Position numbers and translations under genes: made by a program
The notes under the pieces: model-generated
What the model was told of the DNA's origin: nothing
Seen by the model: only the letters and a program-made list of their open reading frames with translations
The model's database searches: none
From: a virus
Direction: 5' to 3' (one strand)
DNA: 20,984 bases
IMG/VR virus record: IMGVR_UViG_3300020159_001039
Coordinates: 1-20,984 of that record
Shown here: one piece after another, positions 1-9,600 of the stretch
How the letters are laid out: each line of letters opens with the position of its first letter
Numbering within the stretch: the first letter of the stretch is position 1

Positions 1-114
1 GTTCTGGTTCTGGTTCTAGTTAAAGAATATTCTAAAGAAAATTGGAAGTAAATAGAAAAAAAATAAATACGATATATTTATTAGAAAAATAAAAGAAATT
101 TAAACACACACAAT
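1..114 (+). other. 3' end of an upstream gene plus leader of the tail tube gene
   Basis: The window opens with a GGTTCT hexamer repeat. One frame reads Ser-Gly-Ser-Gly-Ser-Ser and stops at 21-23, which would be a Gly/Ser-rich C-terminus. Another frame stays open to a stop at 49-51 and ends in VKEYSKENWK. Too little is present to choose between them. In T4-like genomes the tail sheath gene normally precedes the tube gene, so a sheath C-terminus is possible but is not shown here. Bases 52-114 are very A/T-rich and contain a TATATTTAT motif at 73-81. Confidence 0.35.
73..81 (+). promoter_or_regulatory. TATTTAT motif before the tail tube gene
   Basis: TATATTTAT lies 33 bases before the tube gene start. 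The TATTTAT core recurs at 1599, 3592, 17732 and 18750, each time just upstream of a gene. It could be a phage-specific promoter -10 element. No Bacteroidetes-type -33 TTTG box sits at the right distance here. In A/T-rich DNA the motif also occurs by chance, so this is only a candidate. Confidence 0.3.
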
Positions 115-603
115 ATGGCTGATTTATTAATGAAAATGCCCTTTCAGTACGAACCGAAAAGAAAAAATAGGTTTATTCTTACATTCCCATCTTCTTTGGG
201 TATAAACTCTTGGTATGTAGAATCTACAGCAAGACCAAAAATTGAAATTAAAGAGGTTGAGATTCCATTCTTAAACACTTCAACTTATGTTGCTGGTCGT
301 TTTAATTGGGGAACAATTGAGGTTACATTCCGTGACCCAATCGGACCTTCGGCTTCACAAGCATTAATGGAGTGGGTTCGTTTACACGCTGAATCAGTAA
401 CAGGACGTATGGGTTATGCTGCCGGTTACAAAAAAGATATCGACCTTGAGATGTTAGACCCAACAGGTGTGGCAGTTGAGAAATGGATTCTACAAGGTGT
501 GTTCTTAACAAACGTTGACTTCGATTCATTAGGATATAGTGAAGACGGACTTATCACGGTTAAAGCAACTCTTAGACCTGACAGATGTATCTTGGTATAC
601 TAA
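115..603 (+). CDS. Tail tube protein (gp19-like)
   Basis: This 162-residue protein matches the T4 gp19 tail tube family in length (T4 gp19 is 163 residues) and in pattern. It has an N-terminal stretch with KRKNRFILTFPS, a central GTIEVTFRDPIGP strand, and a C-terminal part ending in ITVKATLRPDRC. Such subunits stack as hexameric rings to form the inner tube through which DNA passes inside the contractile sheath. The ATG at 115 is preceded by an A-rich leader and not by a Shine-Dalgarno site, as expected for Bacteroidetes. A strong hairpin terminator follows within 25 bases of the stop, so the gene can be expressed apart from the downstream baseplate genes, which suits a protein needed in many copies. 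The family assignment is by reading, without a database search. Confidence 0.88.
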   Translation: MADLLMKMPFQYEPKRKNRFILTFPSSLGINSWYVESTARPKIEIKEVEIPFLNTSTYVAGRFNWGTIEVTFRDPIGPSASQALMEWVRLHAESVTGRMGYAAGYKKDIDLEMLDPTGVAVEKWILQGVFLTNVDFDSLGYSEDGLITVKATLRPDRCILVY

Positions 604-624
604 AATAAAAACAAAATATTTTAT

Positions 625-653
625 AATCCCATCTATTACAGGTGGGATTTTTT
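625..653 (+). terminator. Rho-independent terminator after the tail tube gene
   Basis: A 10-bp stem (AATCCCATCT at 625-634 with AGGTGGGATT at 640-649, one G-T wobble) closes a 5-base loop and runs into a T-tract to 653. It lies between the tube gene stop and the next start. Confidence 0.85.
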
Positions 654-698
654 ATTTACTAACAATTTTAATCATTTATTTTTTAATAAAAAACTATT

Positions 699-1451
699 AT
701 GGATCAATCTGCACAATATGGACAAATGGATTTTAACTTACCACACGACGTGGTTTCGTTACCATCTAAAGGAATCTTTTATAAACCAAAAAAAGAATCA
801 TTAAAAGTGGGTTATTTAACCGCTGCCGATGAAAATATGCTAATGTCTCCAAATATGGCAAAAGACGGTTTAATATATAACTTATTAAAAAATAAAATTT
901 ATGAGCCTGGTTTTGATATTAATAATATGATTGACGTTGATATTCAAGCGGTTTTAATGTTTTTACGAACTACATCATTTGGAGGTGAATTTATTTATAG
1001 ATTACTTGACCCAAAAACAAATATGACATTTGAAACGACTGTTATTATTGACGAATTAAATTATTTGAAACCTTCACATGTACCAGATGAAAACGGTAAT
1101 TTTAATTTTATTTTACCTAAAAGTAAGAAAAATGTTAAACTTAGATTGATTACATTAGGGGACCAAAGAGAATTAGATAAAATAGAAAGTCAATATCCTT
1201 CAGGTATGGTGGCACCAATTGTTACAAAAAGAATGGAAAAAAATATAGTTGAAATTGATGGAGAAAGGGACAAAATGAAAATTAGTCAATTTATAAATCA
1301 GATGCCTATATCAGACTCTAAAGACTTAAGAAAATTTTTAAGAGAATGTGAACCAAAAATTGATTTAAATAAAACAGTAGTAGCCCCGTCAGGAGAAAAA
1401 GTAACTTTCGATGTTACTTTTGGGGCTGAATTTTTTCGCCCTTTCTTCTAA
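699..1451 (+). CDS. gp26-like baseplate/tail assembly chaperone
   Basis: This 250-residue protein resembles the T4 gp26 baseplate family (Pfam T4_baseplate). The N-terminus reads LPHDVVSLPSKGIFY, followed by a LTAADENML segment, then a region with IDVDIQAVLMFLRTTSFG and a C-terminal VTFDVTFGAEFFRPFF. In T4, gp26 and gp51 are needed for baseplate hub assembly, and similar pairs in other tailed phages act as tail assembly chaperones on the tape measure. Its place directly before the tape measure gene fits that role. The ATG at 699 is used because it follows an A/T-rich leader after the terminator; an internal ATG at 726 is possible. The last codons overlap a second reading frame (1411-1590) that looks like gp51, and the sequence at 1428-1440 could allow ribosomes to shift into it. 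Confidence 0.75.
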   Translation: MDQSAQYGQMDFNLPHDVVSLPSKGIFYKPKKESLKVGYLTAADENMLMSPNMAKDGLIYNLLKNKIYEPGFDINNMIDVDIQAVLMFLRTTSFGGEFIYRLLDPKTNMTFETTVIIDELNYLKPSHVPDENGNFNFILPKSKKNVKLRLITLGDQRELDKIESQYPSGMVAPIVTKRMEKNIVEIDGERDKMKISQFINQMPISDSKDLRKFLRECEPKIDLNKTVVAPSGEKVTFDVTFGAEFFRPFF

Positions 1452-1590
1452 TCATAAAAAGGCGTTATTAGATGAAATTTATTACTTGGTGAAGTACTGT
1501 CACTTTTCATATGGTGACATTATGATGATGCCGACATTTGAAAGAAGGTATTTCATAGATAAGTTAATTGAGGAAAAACAAAAAACATAA
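1411..1590 (+). CDS. gp51-like chaperone segment, overlapping frame, probably made by frameshift
   Basis: This frame is +1 relative to the gp26-like gene. From an ATG at 1411 it encodes 59 residues; the convincing part is residues 15-59, with ALLDEIYYLVKYCHFSYGDI and then MMPTFERRYFIDKLIEEK. That pattern (acidic helix with aromatics, MP, an RR/aromatic turn and IDKL) is typical of gp51/gpT-type tail chaperone C-terminal parts. The start is unclear. An AGGAG lies 15 bases before ATG 1411, which is far, and the first 14 residues look like a shadow of the other frame. A shift at TTT-TTT-CGC (1431-1439) would instead fuse it to the gp26-like protein, giving about 296 residues. Both routes are possible; the frameshift is favoured. 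Confidence 0.65.
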   Translation: MLLLGLNFFALSSNHKKALLDEIYYLVKYCHFSYGDIMMMPTFERRYFIDKLIEEKQKT

Positions 1591-1596
1591 TCATTA

Positions 1597-1605
1597 TCTA
1601 TTTAT
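1597..1605 (+). promoter_or_regulatory. TATTTAT motif before the tape measure gene
   Basis: TCTATTTAT ends 13 bases before the ATG at 1619. Nearly the same arrangement (14 bases) is found before the gene at 3613. It is a candidate phage late promoter element or leader signal. No matching -33 box was seen. Confidence 0.3.
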
Positions 1606-1618
1606 TAAGTAAAAAAAC

Positions 1619-3571
1619 ATGTTTTTAGGAGGTAATAATGTTAATACGCAAGGTCAAGGGTCTACTGCTGACCAATACTCCCAAGGTCAAGGATTTGGTG
1701 ATCAAATAAAAGACTTAGGAGAAGCGTTTGCAAACTATGTAGTTAGTGCCGAAAACTTATTAAAACCAATGGAAAATGCCGTTAAGGCATTTACCCATAT
1801 GGAAGATTCTTCATTGGCCATCCAAAAATCTATGGGTGGGTTTGCGTATTCGTACTACAAAACGATGTCGGACGGATCTAAAAAATTAGTAGAAAACACT
1901 TCTGAACTTAGAAATAAGTTAATGGATACGTTTAAATCGACACAAGATATAGGTGGGACTTTTGACGATGCTGCGAAAGCTATGGGGGCTTTAGCGTCAG
2001 GAATGGGTAGAATGGTTAACCCAAGTACTGAAGTTTTGACTAATATGGTGACATTAGCTCAAAGTACTGGATTATCCAACGAGGAAGTCGGGGACATGGT
2101 TACAAATATGGTTAGATTTAATGGAAACCAACAAGAGGCAACTAAAACCATGGCATCGTTAGCTATGGAAGCAAGAAAAGTTGGAATCAATACCAAAGGT
2201 TACATGAAAGAAGTTTCAACTAATATGAAACTATTAAATGGTTTTGGTTTTAAAACAGGAATTGACGGTATTAAAAAAATGGCTAAAGAGGCACTACTCT
2301 TAAGATCGTCCATAGAAAAAATAGGAGCCGCAAAATTTCAGAATAAAATTTTAACACCTGAAGGTGCTATTGAGGCCGCTGCGAGTATGCAAATGTTAGG
2401 AGGAGCGATGGGTAAATTGTCCGACCCATTCCAATTAATGCATATGGCTCAATCAGATATGGCTGGATTGCAAAAAGAGTTAGTTAATGCGACCAAAGCG
2501 TCGTTCGCCTTTAATAAAGAAACTGGTGGTTTTGACGCGTCAACACAAGATTTATATAAATTAAGAGAGCAGGCTGAAATTACGGGGGCTAATTTTGATG
2601 ATTTAGTTGAAGCAGGAAGAGAGGCCGCTAAAATGGACTACATAAAATCAAAATTTGACCTTAGTGGTTTAGATGATGCATCACAAGGTGTTTTGGCTAG
2701 TTTGGCGGAAATAGATAAAAGTGGTAAGGTAACTGTGGATTTGCCGGGTTATGAAGAAGGTAATAAAAGTTTGGAACAAATGATGAAAGATCCCGTATTT
2801 GTTCAAAAATTGGATGAATATAACCAACAATCAATGCTTAGTGAAAAAGAAATTGCACAAAGGCAAATGTCAATTACTGAGCAACAGGCAAGGGATGTGA
2901 ATATTATTAAAAACGCGGTAATTTTAGGGTTTAGTGACCAAGCAAGAAAAGACATTTATACTCAATTAAAAGAAAGTAATGATACTGCAAAAAGTGCTAT
3001 AACGGAAGCCAGTAAAGATATTGGTGAAGAGGTTGGCAGACAAGTTGTCCCCACTATGAGTACTTTAGGGACCGCATTTAATACTGCAATTAATCAAACA
3101 ACAGGGTATGGTAATCCTGCTAATAAGACGAAACAAGATGCGATTAAAGGTGCTATTAGAAATACCGGAACCGCTATTGGTAATGCGGTGACTGCAGCAA
3201 CCCCAACGATGGTTAGCGATATGTTTGTACCTGCCGGAGGTGCACCAACTTTATTAAATGAAGGTGCTCTTTATAAGGGTATCGTTGGTGATGAAGTGGC
3301 TATCGGAACAAATCTTACTGAAGCATTTAACAAGTCTGGTAAATTAAATGAAATAATGTCAAGCGTACTTTCAACAAACAATACGGGTGGAGGTAAACCA
3401 TCTGTTGATGGTAAAATAGACATTAATATTAACCTAACAGGTGCAATATCAGGAGATAAAAATGCTGACGTTGAAAAAATGTTTAGTGACCCAAGAGTTC
3501 AGAAACAAATAATGGATACCGTTCTTTATAAACTTGATAGTTACAAAAGACAACAAGGTGTTCTTTCTTAA
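1619..3571 (+). CDS. Tail tape measure protein
   Basis: This 650-residue protein has the look of a tape measure. It is mostly helical, Ala/Lys/Met-rich with few cysteines, and contains long helical runs such as residues 30-130 and 150-330, including QMLGGAMGKLSDPFQLMHMA near residue 260. The C-terminal part is Gly/Ala/Thr-rich with possible hydrophobic helices (residues about 490-560) and ends in a short domain with IDININLTGA. T4's tape measure gp29 is 590 residues, so the length is right for a myovirus; at the usual ~1.5 Å per residue it would set a tail of very roughly 100 nm. The gene follows the gp26/gp51-like chaperones directly, as expected. A GGAGG at 1628-1632 lies inside the gene and precedes only an out-of-frame ATG, so the start at 1619 is kept. 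Confidence 0.8.
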   Translation: MFLGGNNVNTQGQGSTADQYSQGQGFGDQIKDLGEAFANYVVSAENLLKPMENAVKAFTHMEDSSLAIQKSMGGFAYSYYKTMSDGSKKLVENTSELRNKLMDTFKSTQDIGGTFDDAAKAMGALASGMGRMVNPSTEVLTNMVTLAQSTGLSNEEVGDMVTNMVRFNGNQQEATKTMASLAMEARKVGINTKGYMKEVSTNMKLLNGFGFKTGIDGIKKMAKEALLLRSSIEKIGAAKFQNKILTPEGAIEAAASMQMLGGAMGKLSDPFQLMHMAQSDMAGLQKELVNATKASFAFNKETGGFDASTQDLYKLREQAEITGANFDDLVEAGREAAKMDYIKSKFDLSGLDDASQGVLASLAEIDKSGKVTVDLPGYEEGNKSLEQMMKDPVFVQKLDEYNQQSMLSEKEIAQRQMSITEQQARDVNIIKNAVILGFSDQARKDIYTQLKESNDTAKSAITEASKDIGEEVGRQVVPTMSTLGTAFNTAINQTTGYGNPANKTKQDAIKGAIRNTGTAIGNAVTAATPTMVSDMFVPAGGAPTLLNEGALYKGIVGDEVAIGTNLTEAFNKSGKLNEIMSSVLSTNNTGGGKPSVDGKIDININLTGAISGDKNADVEKMFSDPRVQKQIMDTVLYKLDSYKRQQGVLS

Positions 3572-3589
3572 TGAAAAAACAAGAAATAA

Positions 3590-3598
3590 TCTATTTAT
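3590..3598 (+). promoter_or_regulatory. TATTTAT motif before the 2170-residue baseplate gene
   Basis: TCTATTTAT ends 14 bases before the ATG at 3613. It matches the motif at 1597-1605 in sequence and spacing. Candidate promoter or leader element only. Confidence 0.3.
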
Positions 3599-3612
3599 GA
3601 TAAAAAGACTAA

Positions 3613-6600
3613 ATGGAAAGTCCACTATCATTTAATTCGTCAGAAAACTTTAGAAAGAAACTATTGGTTCGTAATCTACCCGCTTACCGAGTAGATGGTT
3701 CGTTCAGTAGTGGTGATAGACCCGCAGTAGGGGAATTTACAATTTTAGACTACGCAATAGTAGATTCAGAACAAGTAGACGTTATTGGGGATAGGCAAGA
3801 GAGACTATTGTACCCAATTAATCAATACGGTCCCGAAAACAAAAACTCTTACGGAGACATGGTTAAAATTAATTTTAACCGTAACTACAAAACAAACGAG
3901 GGTGAATACGGATTTCCTGACAGTATTAATAGTGATTTGGAGACTATAGGTAACAGTTCAGAGTTATATCATATTGTAAAAAATGTTTACAAACCACAAA
4001 ATAATAGAAACGACTACGGGGATAGTGTTTATTACATTAATAATGATAATAATATAAACACCGTAGGTAGTGGTGAATATAATATAGTTGATACGTTTAA
4101 TAGTTTTTTATTCCAAATTGGAAACAATAGTGAGGTAGAGCACAAAGTATTAAACAAATACAAACCAAATAATGGAGGCAATACTGATTTTGGTAATACC
4201 AAATACGAAATTAATAATCTACTTACTCTACCAAGTAATAATCAAATATTCGGTTATAATATAACATATACTATTAATAATGCGTTAGAACAAATAGGTA
4301 ATAACCAAGAAACGGTATTAATAACAAAAAACAAATATTCGCCTGAAAACTCAAACCAATACGGTAATACAAAATATAGTATCAATAATGATTTAATACT
4401 TGGGTCAAATCAAGGTGAATACAATTATGGTGATACTATTGGTGATGCTTTGGAACTTAAAGGTGTTGAATTAAGACCTACATTATTCACGAACAATGAA
4501 TACCGACCTGAAAATGGACAAAGTGTTTTTGAGGTTGAACCTTTTAGGATTCAAAAAAATCTAATAATTGGTTCAGGTAACTATGGTTATGATGACACTA
4601 TCGGTAGTGATTTAGAGTCTGAAGGTAAAACCGACAGACCTATATTAATTGCAACAAATCAATACGGACCTGATAACCCTATTAAAGGTGAAGCACCAAT
4701 AAATAGAAATTTACAAACAAAATCTAATGAAGGTGAATATGGATATCCTGATACTGTTAGTAGTGAATTGGAAGTTGTTGGTATTGACGAAAGAAAACCA
4801 ACATTTTTACAAAATGCTTGGGGACCTGAAGGTAATCAAAGTAGTGAGGAGGTTGACCCTTATAGAAAACTTAAAAATTTAACAATTAATCAAGGTAACT
4901 ACGACGTTACTGACACCGACCAAAATGAATTAGAGTTTGTTGGTGGTGTAAAAGAAACTGAGGCGTATGTAAAAAACAAATATGTGACAGGTAATGGTGA
5001 TTATAATACCTTAACAATCCAAGACCTACAATACACAACAACTGGTTTACCATATGCTAACTCTGACTCTACTTTTGTTTTCGTACCTTCAACATACTCA
5101 CCCGCTAGTATCTTAATAAGTGATAACCCTAATGGGTCAGACGGTAGTCTTTCACAAGATTCACAATTAGCAGCATTAGGCGCAAAACAATTACAAAAAG
5201 AATTTAAACATAGAGTTGCTTTAGAATTACTACAACAAACTTTAGGTAGGGTAAACTTATTAAATTCTAATGTTAATCCTGACACGGGTGAGATTTCAGC
5301 AAAACCTAATTTAGACCCATTTAATGCTATTGGTTTATTGACTGGTAACGTACCAATTATCGCAAGAAACTATTCTATAACTAATCCTGATTCATTTTTA
5401 GGTCAAGGCATAAATTTTGCGGCAAAATTAGCAGGCACATATTCACCATATTCATACATAACTGGAGAATATTTTGATTACCCTGATAATAAAGGTAATG
5501 GACCTTTCCAAAACCCATTATCAAGATTAGGAGGAGCATTAGGTTCATTATTTAGTATTAAACAACCAGCCAACCAATCATCATCTGAATTATTTGTTGA
5601 ATTTACATCAGTAGCAACTAGAAGTTTACTGTATGACCAATTAAAATATAATCCTTATAGACCAAACTATAAGATAGGAAATAACTTATTAGCACCTCCA
5701 GGTGTGTTTTATATAGGTGATAGGAAAAGTTCAATAACTGAGGAGGTTTCGCCGTTTGAACAATTACCATTAAATAAAGATGGTTCAGGGTCAAGTAACG
5801 GTCCCGTGTTATCTTATGGTAATGTTGGTAAATTATATGAAGGCGAAAAATTAACCGGAGCGTTATTTGGTTTAAACACTAGAAACTTCTACAGTGCAGG
5901 TGCTAAAGATACGAGTACTTGGGCTTCCACAAATATTGTTGGGGGGTTAACTTGGACATCTAACGCAGGTACTGGAAGTAAAAATTATACATTACCTGGT
6001 AAATTACAAGGTAGAGGTGGGGTTGATTTTATCGACGATTCCGATTTTAATTTTGATAGATTATCAAGTGCATACAGCCCAAGTCAATCAAGTGATTATG
6101 GATTCACCCCTGGTTCCATTTTAGATGTGACCCAAAAATTAGTGGATGCGGGAAATCAATCACCTAACAAATTAGAACATGTTGGTAATGCGATTAATCA
6201 AGTATCTAAGGTGTTTAATGACGGTTACCAAGAATTAACAAAAGGTTCTAGAGTTATACGATACACCACTCCAAATTCTATTGTTGGTGCAAATCAAAGT
6301 GCTTATTTTGAGGTAAAAGGTTTTGAATATTGTAGGGTATTCACAAAAGATAGGCCATACTACACATTTGATGAATTACAAAAACCTGATGGTAATATTA
6401 GAAAATATACAAATTCGGTTCTAGATAGTACGTTTAATTTAAATATTGCACCATTAGGTGGTGTTGACTCTACAAATATTAAAGACGGTAGGGTTAAGAA
6501 ATATATGTTGTCTTTAGAAAATCTTTCATGGAGAACTTCAAACAAACCGGGTTATACTTATGAAGATTTACCTGATTGTGAAAAAGGACCTAATGGTGGG

Positions 6601-9600
6601 CGTATAATGTGGTTCCCACCTTACGATTTAAGTTTTGATGAGAGTATAAGTACAGGGTGGCAAGACAATACATTTTTAGGCCGACCTGAACCAATCTACA
6701 CATATACTAATACCTCTAGAAAGGGTAACATAAGTTTCAAAGTTATTGTTGACCACCCATCAATTATGAATGTATTAGTGGATAAGGAATTAGAAAATGA
6801 GTCATCCAATGAAACAATCAATCAGGTTATTGATTCATTCTTTGCGGGATGTACTAAATATGATTTATACGATTTAGTAAAAAAATTCCCGATGTTTACC
6901 CCAAGTGATGTATTCGAAGTTCAATTACTTAATACTCCTGAGGATGTTAAAACGTTTACTGAAATATTACCTAATACTGTTATTGAACAAGAGATAATCG
7001 AAAAAAAAATTCCACCCGATCCTATACCAACACCTGCACCATGTACTAGTTGGCAAATTAGTGTCGGAACTACAACAACGGATGTTTCATATACTGATTG
7101 TGATGATAACCTTATTGTTTTATCTGCGTTAACATCAACCGCAACAACAGTTTGTGTTAAAAGAAATTCAGTACCTACCTTTACGGTTAGTGATGTTGCT
7201 AATACCGTAACAAATACGACACAACCTTGTAGTACACCACCAACGGTTACGGTAACACCACCTTTGGTTACTGAAGCACCAATAGAAAATCAATTTCCTG
7301 AAGTAGGGTTCTTCTTTCATAATGATTATCCCGACCCATCAGATAGTTATAGGATTTATGCGTCAAAACCTTATGATTTTTGGTTAAATATATATAAAGG
7401 TTTGAAAACTAAATATTTAAATCTTGGTGGTAACTCAAATCCGGCAACTTCACATGATTTTGGTAAAGCGTTAGATAAAATTATTAAATACGACGATGCT
7501 ACATATGTGGATTATACGTCACAACTTTTGAGTTCTGGATCTGACCTTATAGAGAAAAACACATACTTAGCAGACTACATTGAGACTAGAAAAGACCCGA
7601 TAACTGAATTCTTTTCTTTTATTGAAAGCGAATTCACTGAAGCGCAAAACTTTGTTAATAAAATATCGATAGCATTAGATGCTGGTGAAACTGTTTCTTT
7701 TGAGCTTTTGGGTTCAGCATCTGCATTAAATAGTAATAGTTATAATATTAATTTATCAAGAAGAAGAATTGACTCGGTAATGCAATGGATGTTTAACCAA
7801 AAAACACCAAAAGGAATCAAATTAGAAAAATATTATACTGATAAAAAATTAACTATTAAGATGACACCCAGTGGTGAGTCTGGAAAATTACTTGAACCTA
7901 AATATGCTTCTATTAGTTGTACTAGGGATTATGAAAATGAATCGAATGAAGGTGTTGTTTCGGTAAATGCCATGGCGTGTCGTAGAGTAAAAATAGTTAA
8001 TTTAAAGGTTAGTAATAATAATGCTCAAACACAAACACCACCTGCTCAAACACAAACATCTCCAGTTAATAACAATGGGGATACAAGTGTTATGGATCCA
8101 TTACCACCTAACACGGCTTCAGGAGTTAATACTCAACCGGTAGACCCAACAATTGAGTTACCACCTTATATTAATCCAGTACCATCTGGAAATACGGATA
8201 CTAATATTACTCCGCCATCATCATCCGTAAAACCACCATCAGGTAAAATTACACCTAAAAAAAGAACTGATTTAACTAAGAGATTGGCTAGAAAACTTTT
8301 AACAGAGTGTAATTACTTTGAGTTGGTTAAAAGAGAAAACCCAATGATATATGATGGTATAAAAAGTAAAATTAAACACTTCCATCCTGTATTCCACTCA
8401 ATTACGCCTGAAGGATTAAACGCTAGATTAACATTCTTACAACAATGTATGAGACCTGGCGATACAATACCTACGGTTTCTAAGGATGGTAATAATACTA
8501 AGTTAATCTATAATGATGTGACTAATAGTGTCTTCGGGGCACCTCCTGTGTGCGTTTTAAGGGTTGGCGATTTCTTCCATACTAAAATTGTTATCGATTC
8601 TTTAAGTATTAAATATGAAGATGGTAGATTTGATTTAAATCCTGAAGGTATTGGTGTACAACCTATGATTGCGGACGTTAATCTTGGATTTAATTTTATC
8701 GGTGGTCACGGTTTGGCGGGACCTATAGCAACATTACAAAACGCGTTATCATTCAATTATTATGCGAATACTGAAATGTATGATGAAAGGGCTGAGGCAA
8801 CTGAAGATGTGACATCACAATATGATGCTGAAATATTTGAAGACATTAAAAACCAAATAGGTGTGATTGAGGCTGACGACGATAGGTTAAATAGTACAGA
8901 AGGTGGGGTACCTATTGGTGTACCTGTAACTACTTATTTAGACCCTAATAATCTTAACTTAGTTTCAGGTACTATTAGTTATACTGAAATTATGAAAAAA
9001 CTTGTTGATAGTACTAAGTCTAGTTTAACTACAACCATAGATACACTTGAAAAAATTAATAGTGAGTTCTTAATTGGTGGGTTACAAATATTAACAAAAG
9101 ATAGAAAATATATTGATGGACATATAGGTGTAGGTACTACAGATAATGTTAAGATATTTGGTAAAGCGGACACTATACAAGGTAAAGTTGAAAACCTTAT
9201 TACTAAGGCAAAAGAAGATGTTGATAATGATTTGTGTCCGGCTATAGATTTAGTTGCTAATCAAAACTTTAGTGACCAAGATATTAGAAAAATTAAGAAT
9301 CAGATTAAATCATTAATTGATGCTAAACAAGATGTTTTAATAGGTTCACTAGAAAATTACGCAACACAGATAGGTAATGAAGAATTGAAACTTATTAATA
9401 TTATTGACAAGGTAAATTATGTAAATAATGCCCATGATGGTTATATCAATAATAAGGGAAATGTTATAGTATATAATATTTCAGGTACAACACAAATAAC
9501 ACCACCAAACGCGGCATCGGTTACTAATACTTTACAAGAATTAAATGCAGATACTGATGAAATAAAAAAGAGCTTAGAAAAATTCTATAACCAAATTAAT

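Noticed and set aside
539-736. + strand reading frame of 65 codons with a hydrophobic stretch
   Set aside because: It overlaps the end of the tail tube gene, runs through the terminator hairpin and its T-run, and overlaps the next gene; the hydrophobic part is just translated T-rich DNA.
1628-1640. Strong GGAGG followed by ATG at 1638
   Set aside because: The ATG is out of frame with the tape measure gene and opens no useful frame; it lies inside codons for LGGNN of the tape measure N-terminus.
3571-3600. Micro-ORF of nine codons (MKKQEIIYL) overlapping the tape measure stop
   Set aside because: Too short to support as a gene, and A-rich leader DNA gives such frames by chance; a regulatory leader peptide cannot be shown from one sequence.
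3820-5060. Repeat block considered as a CRISPR or DNA-level tandem array
   Set aside because: The similarity is at protein level only, units vary from 159 to 177 bp and DNA identity between them is low; it is inside an open coding frame.
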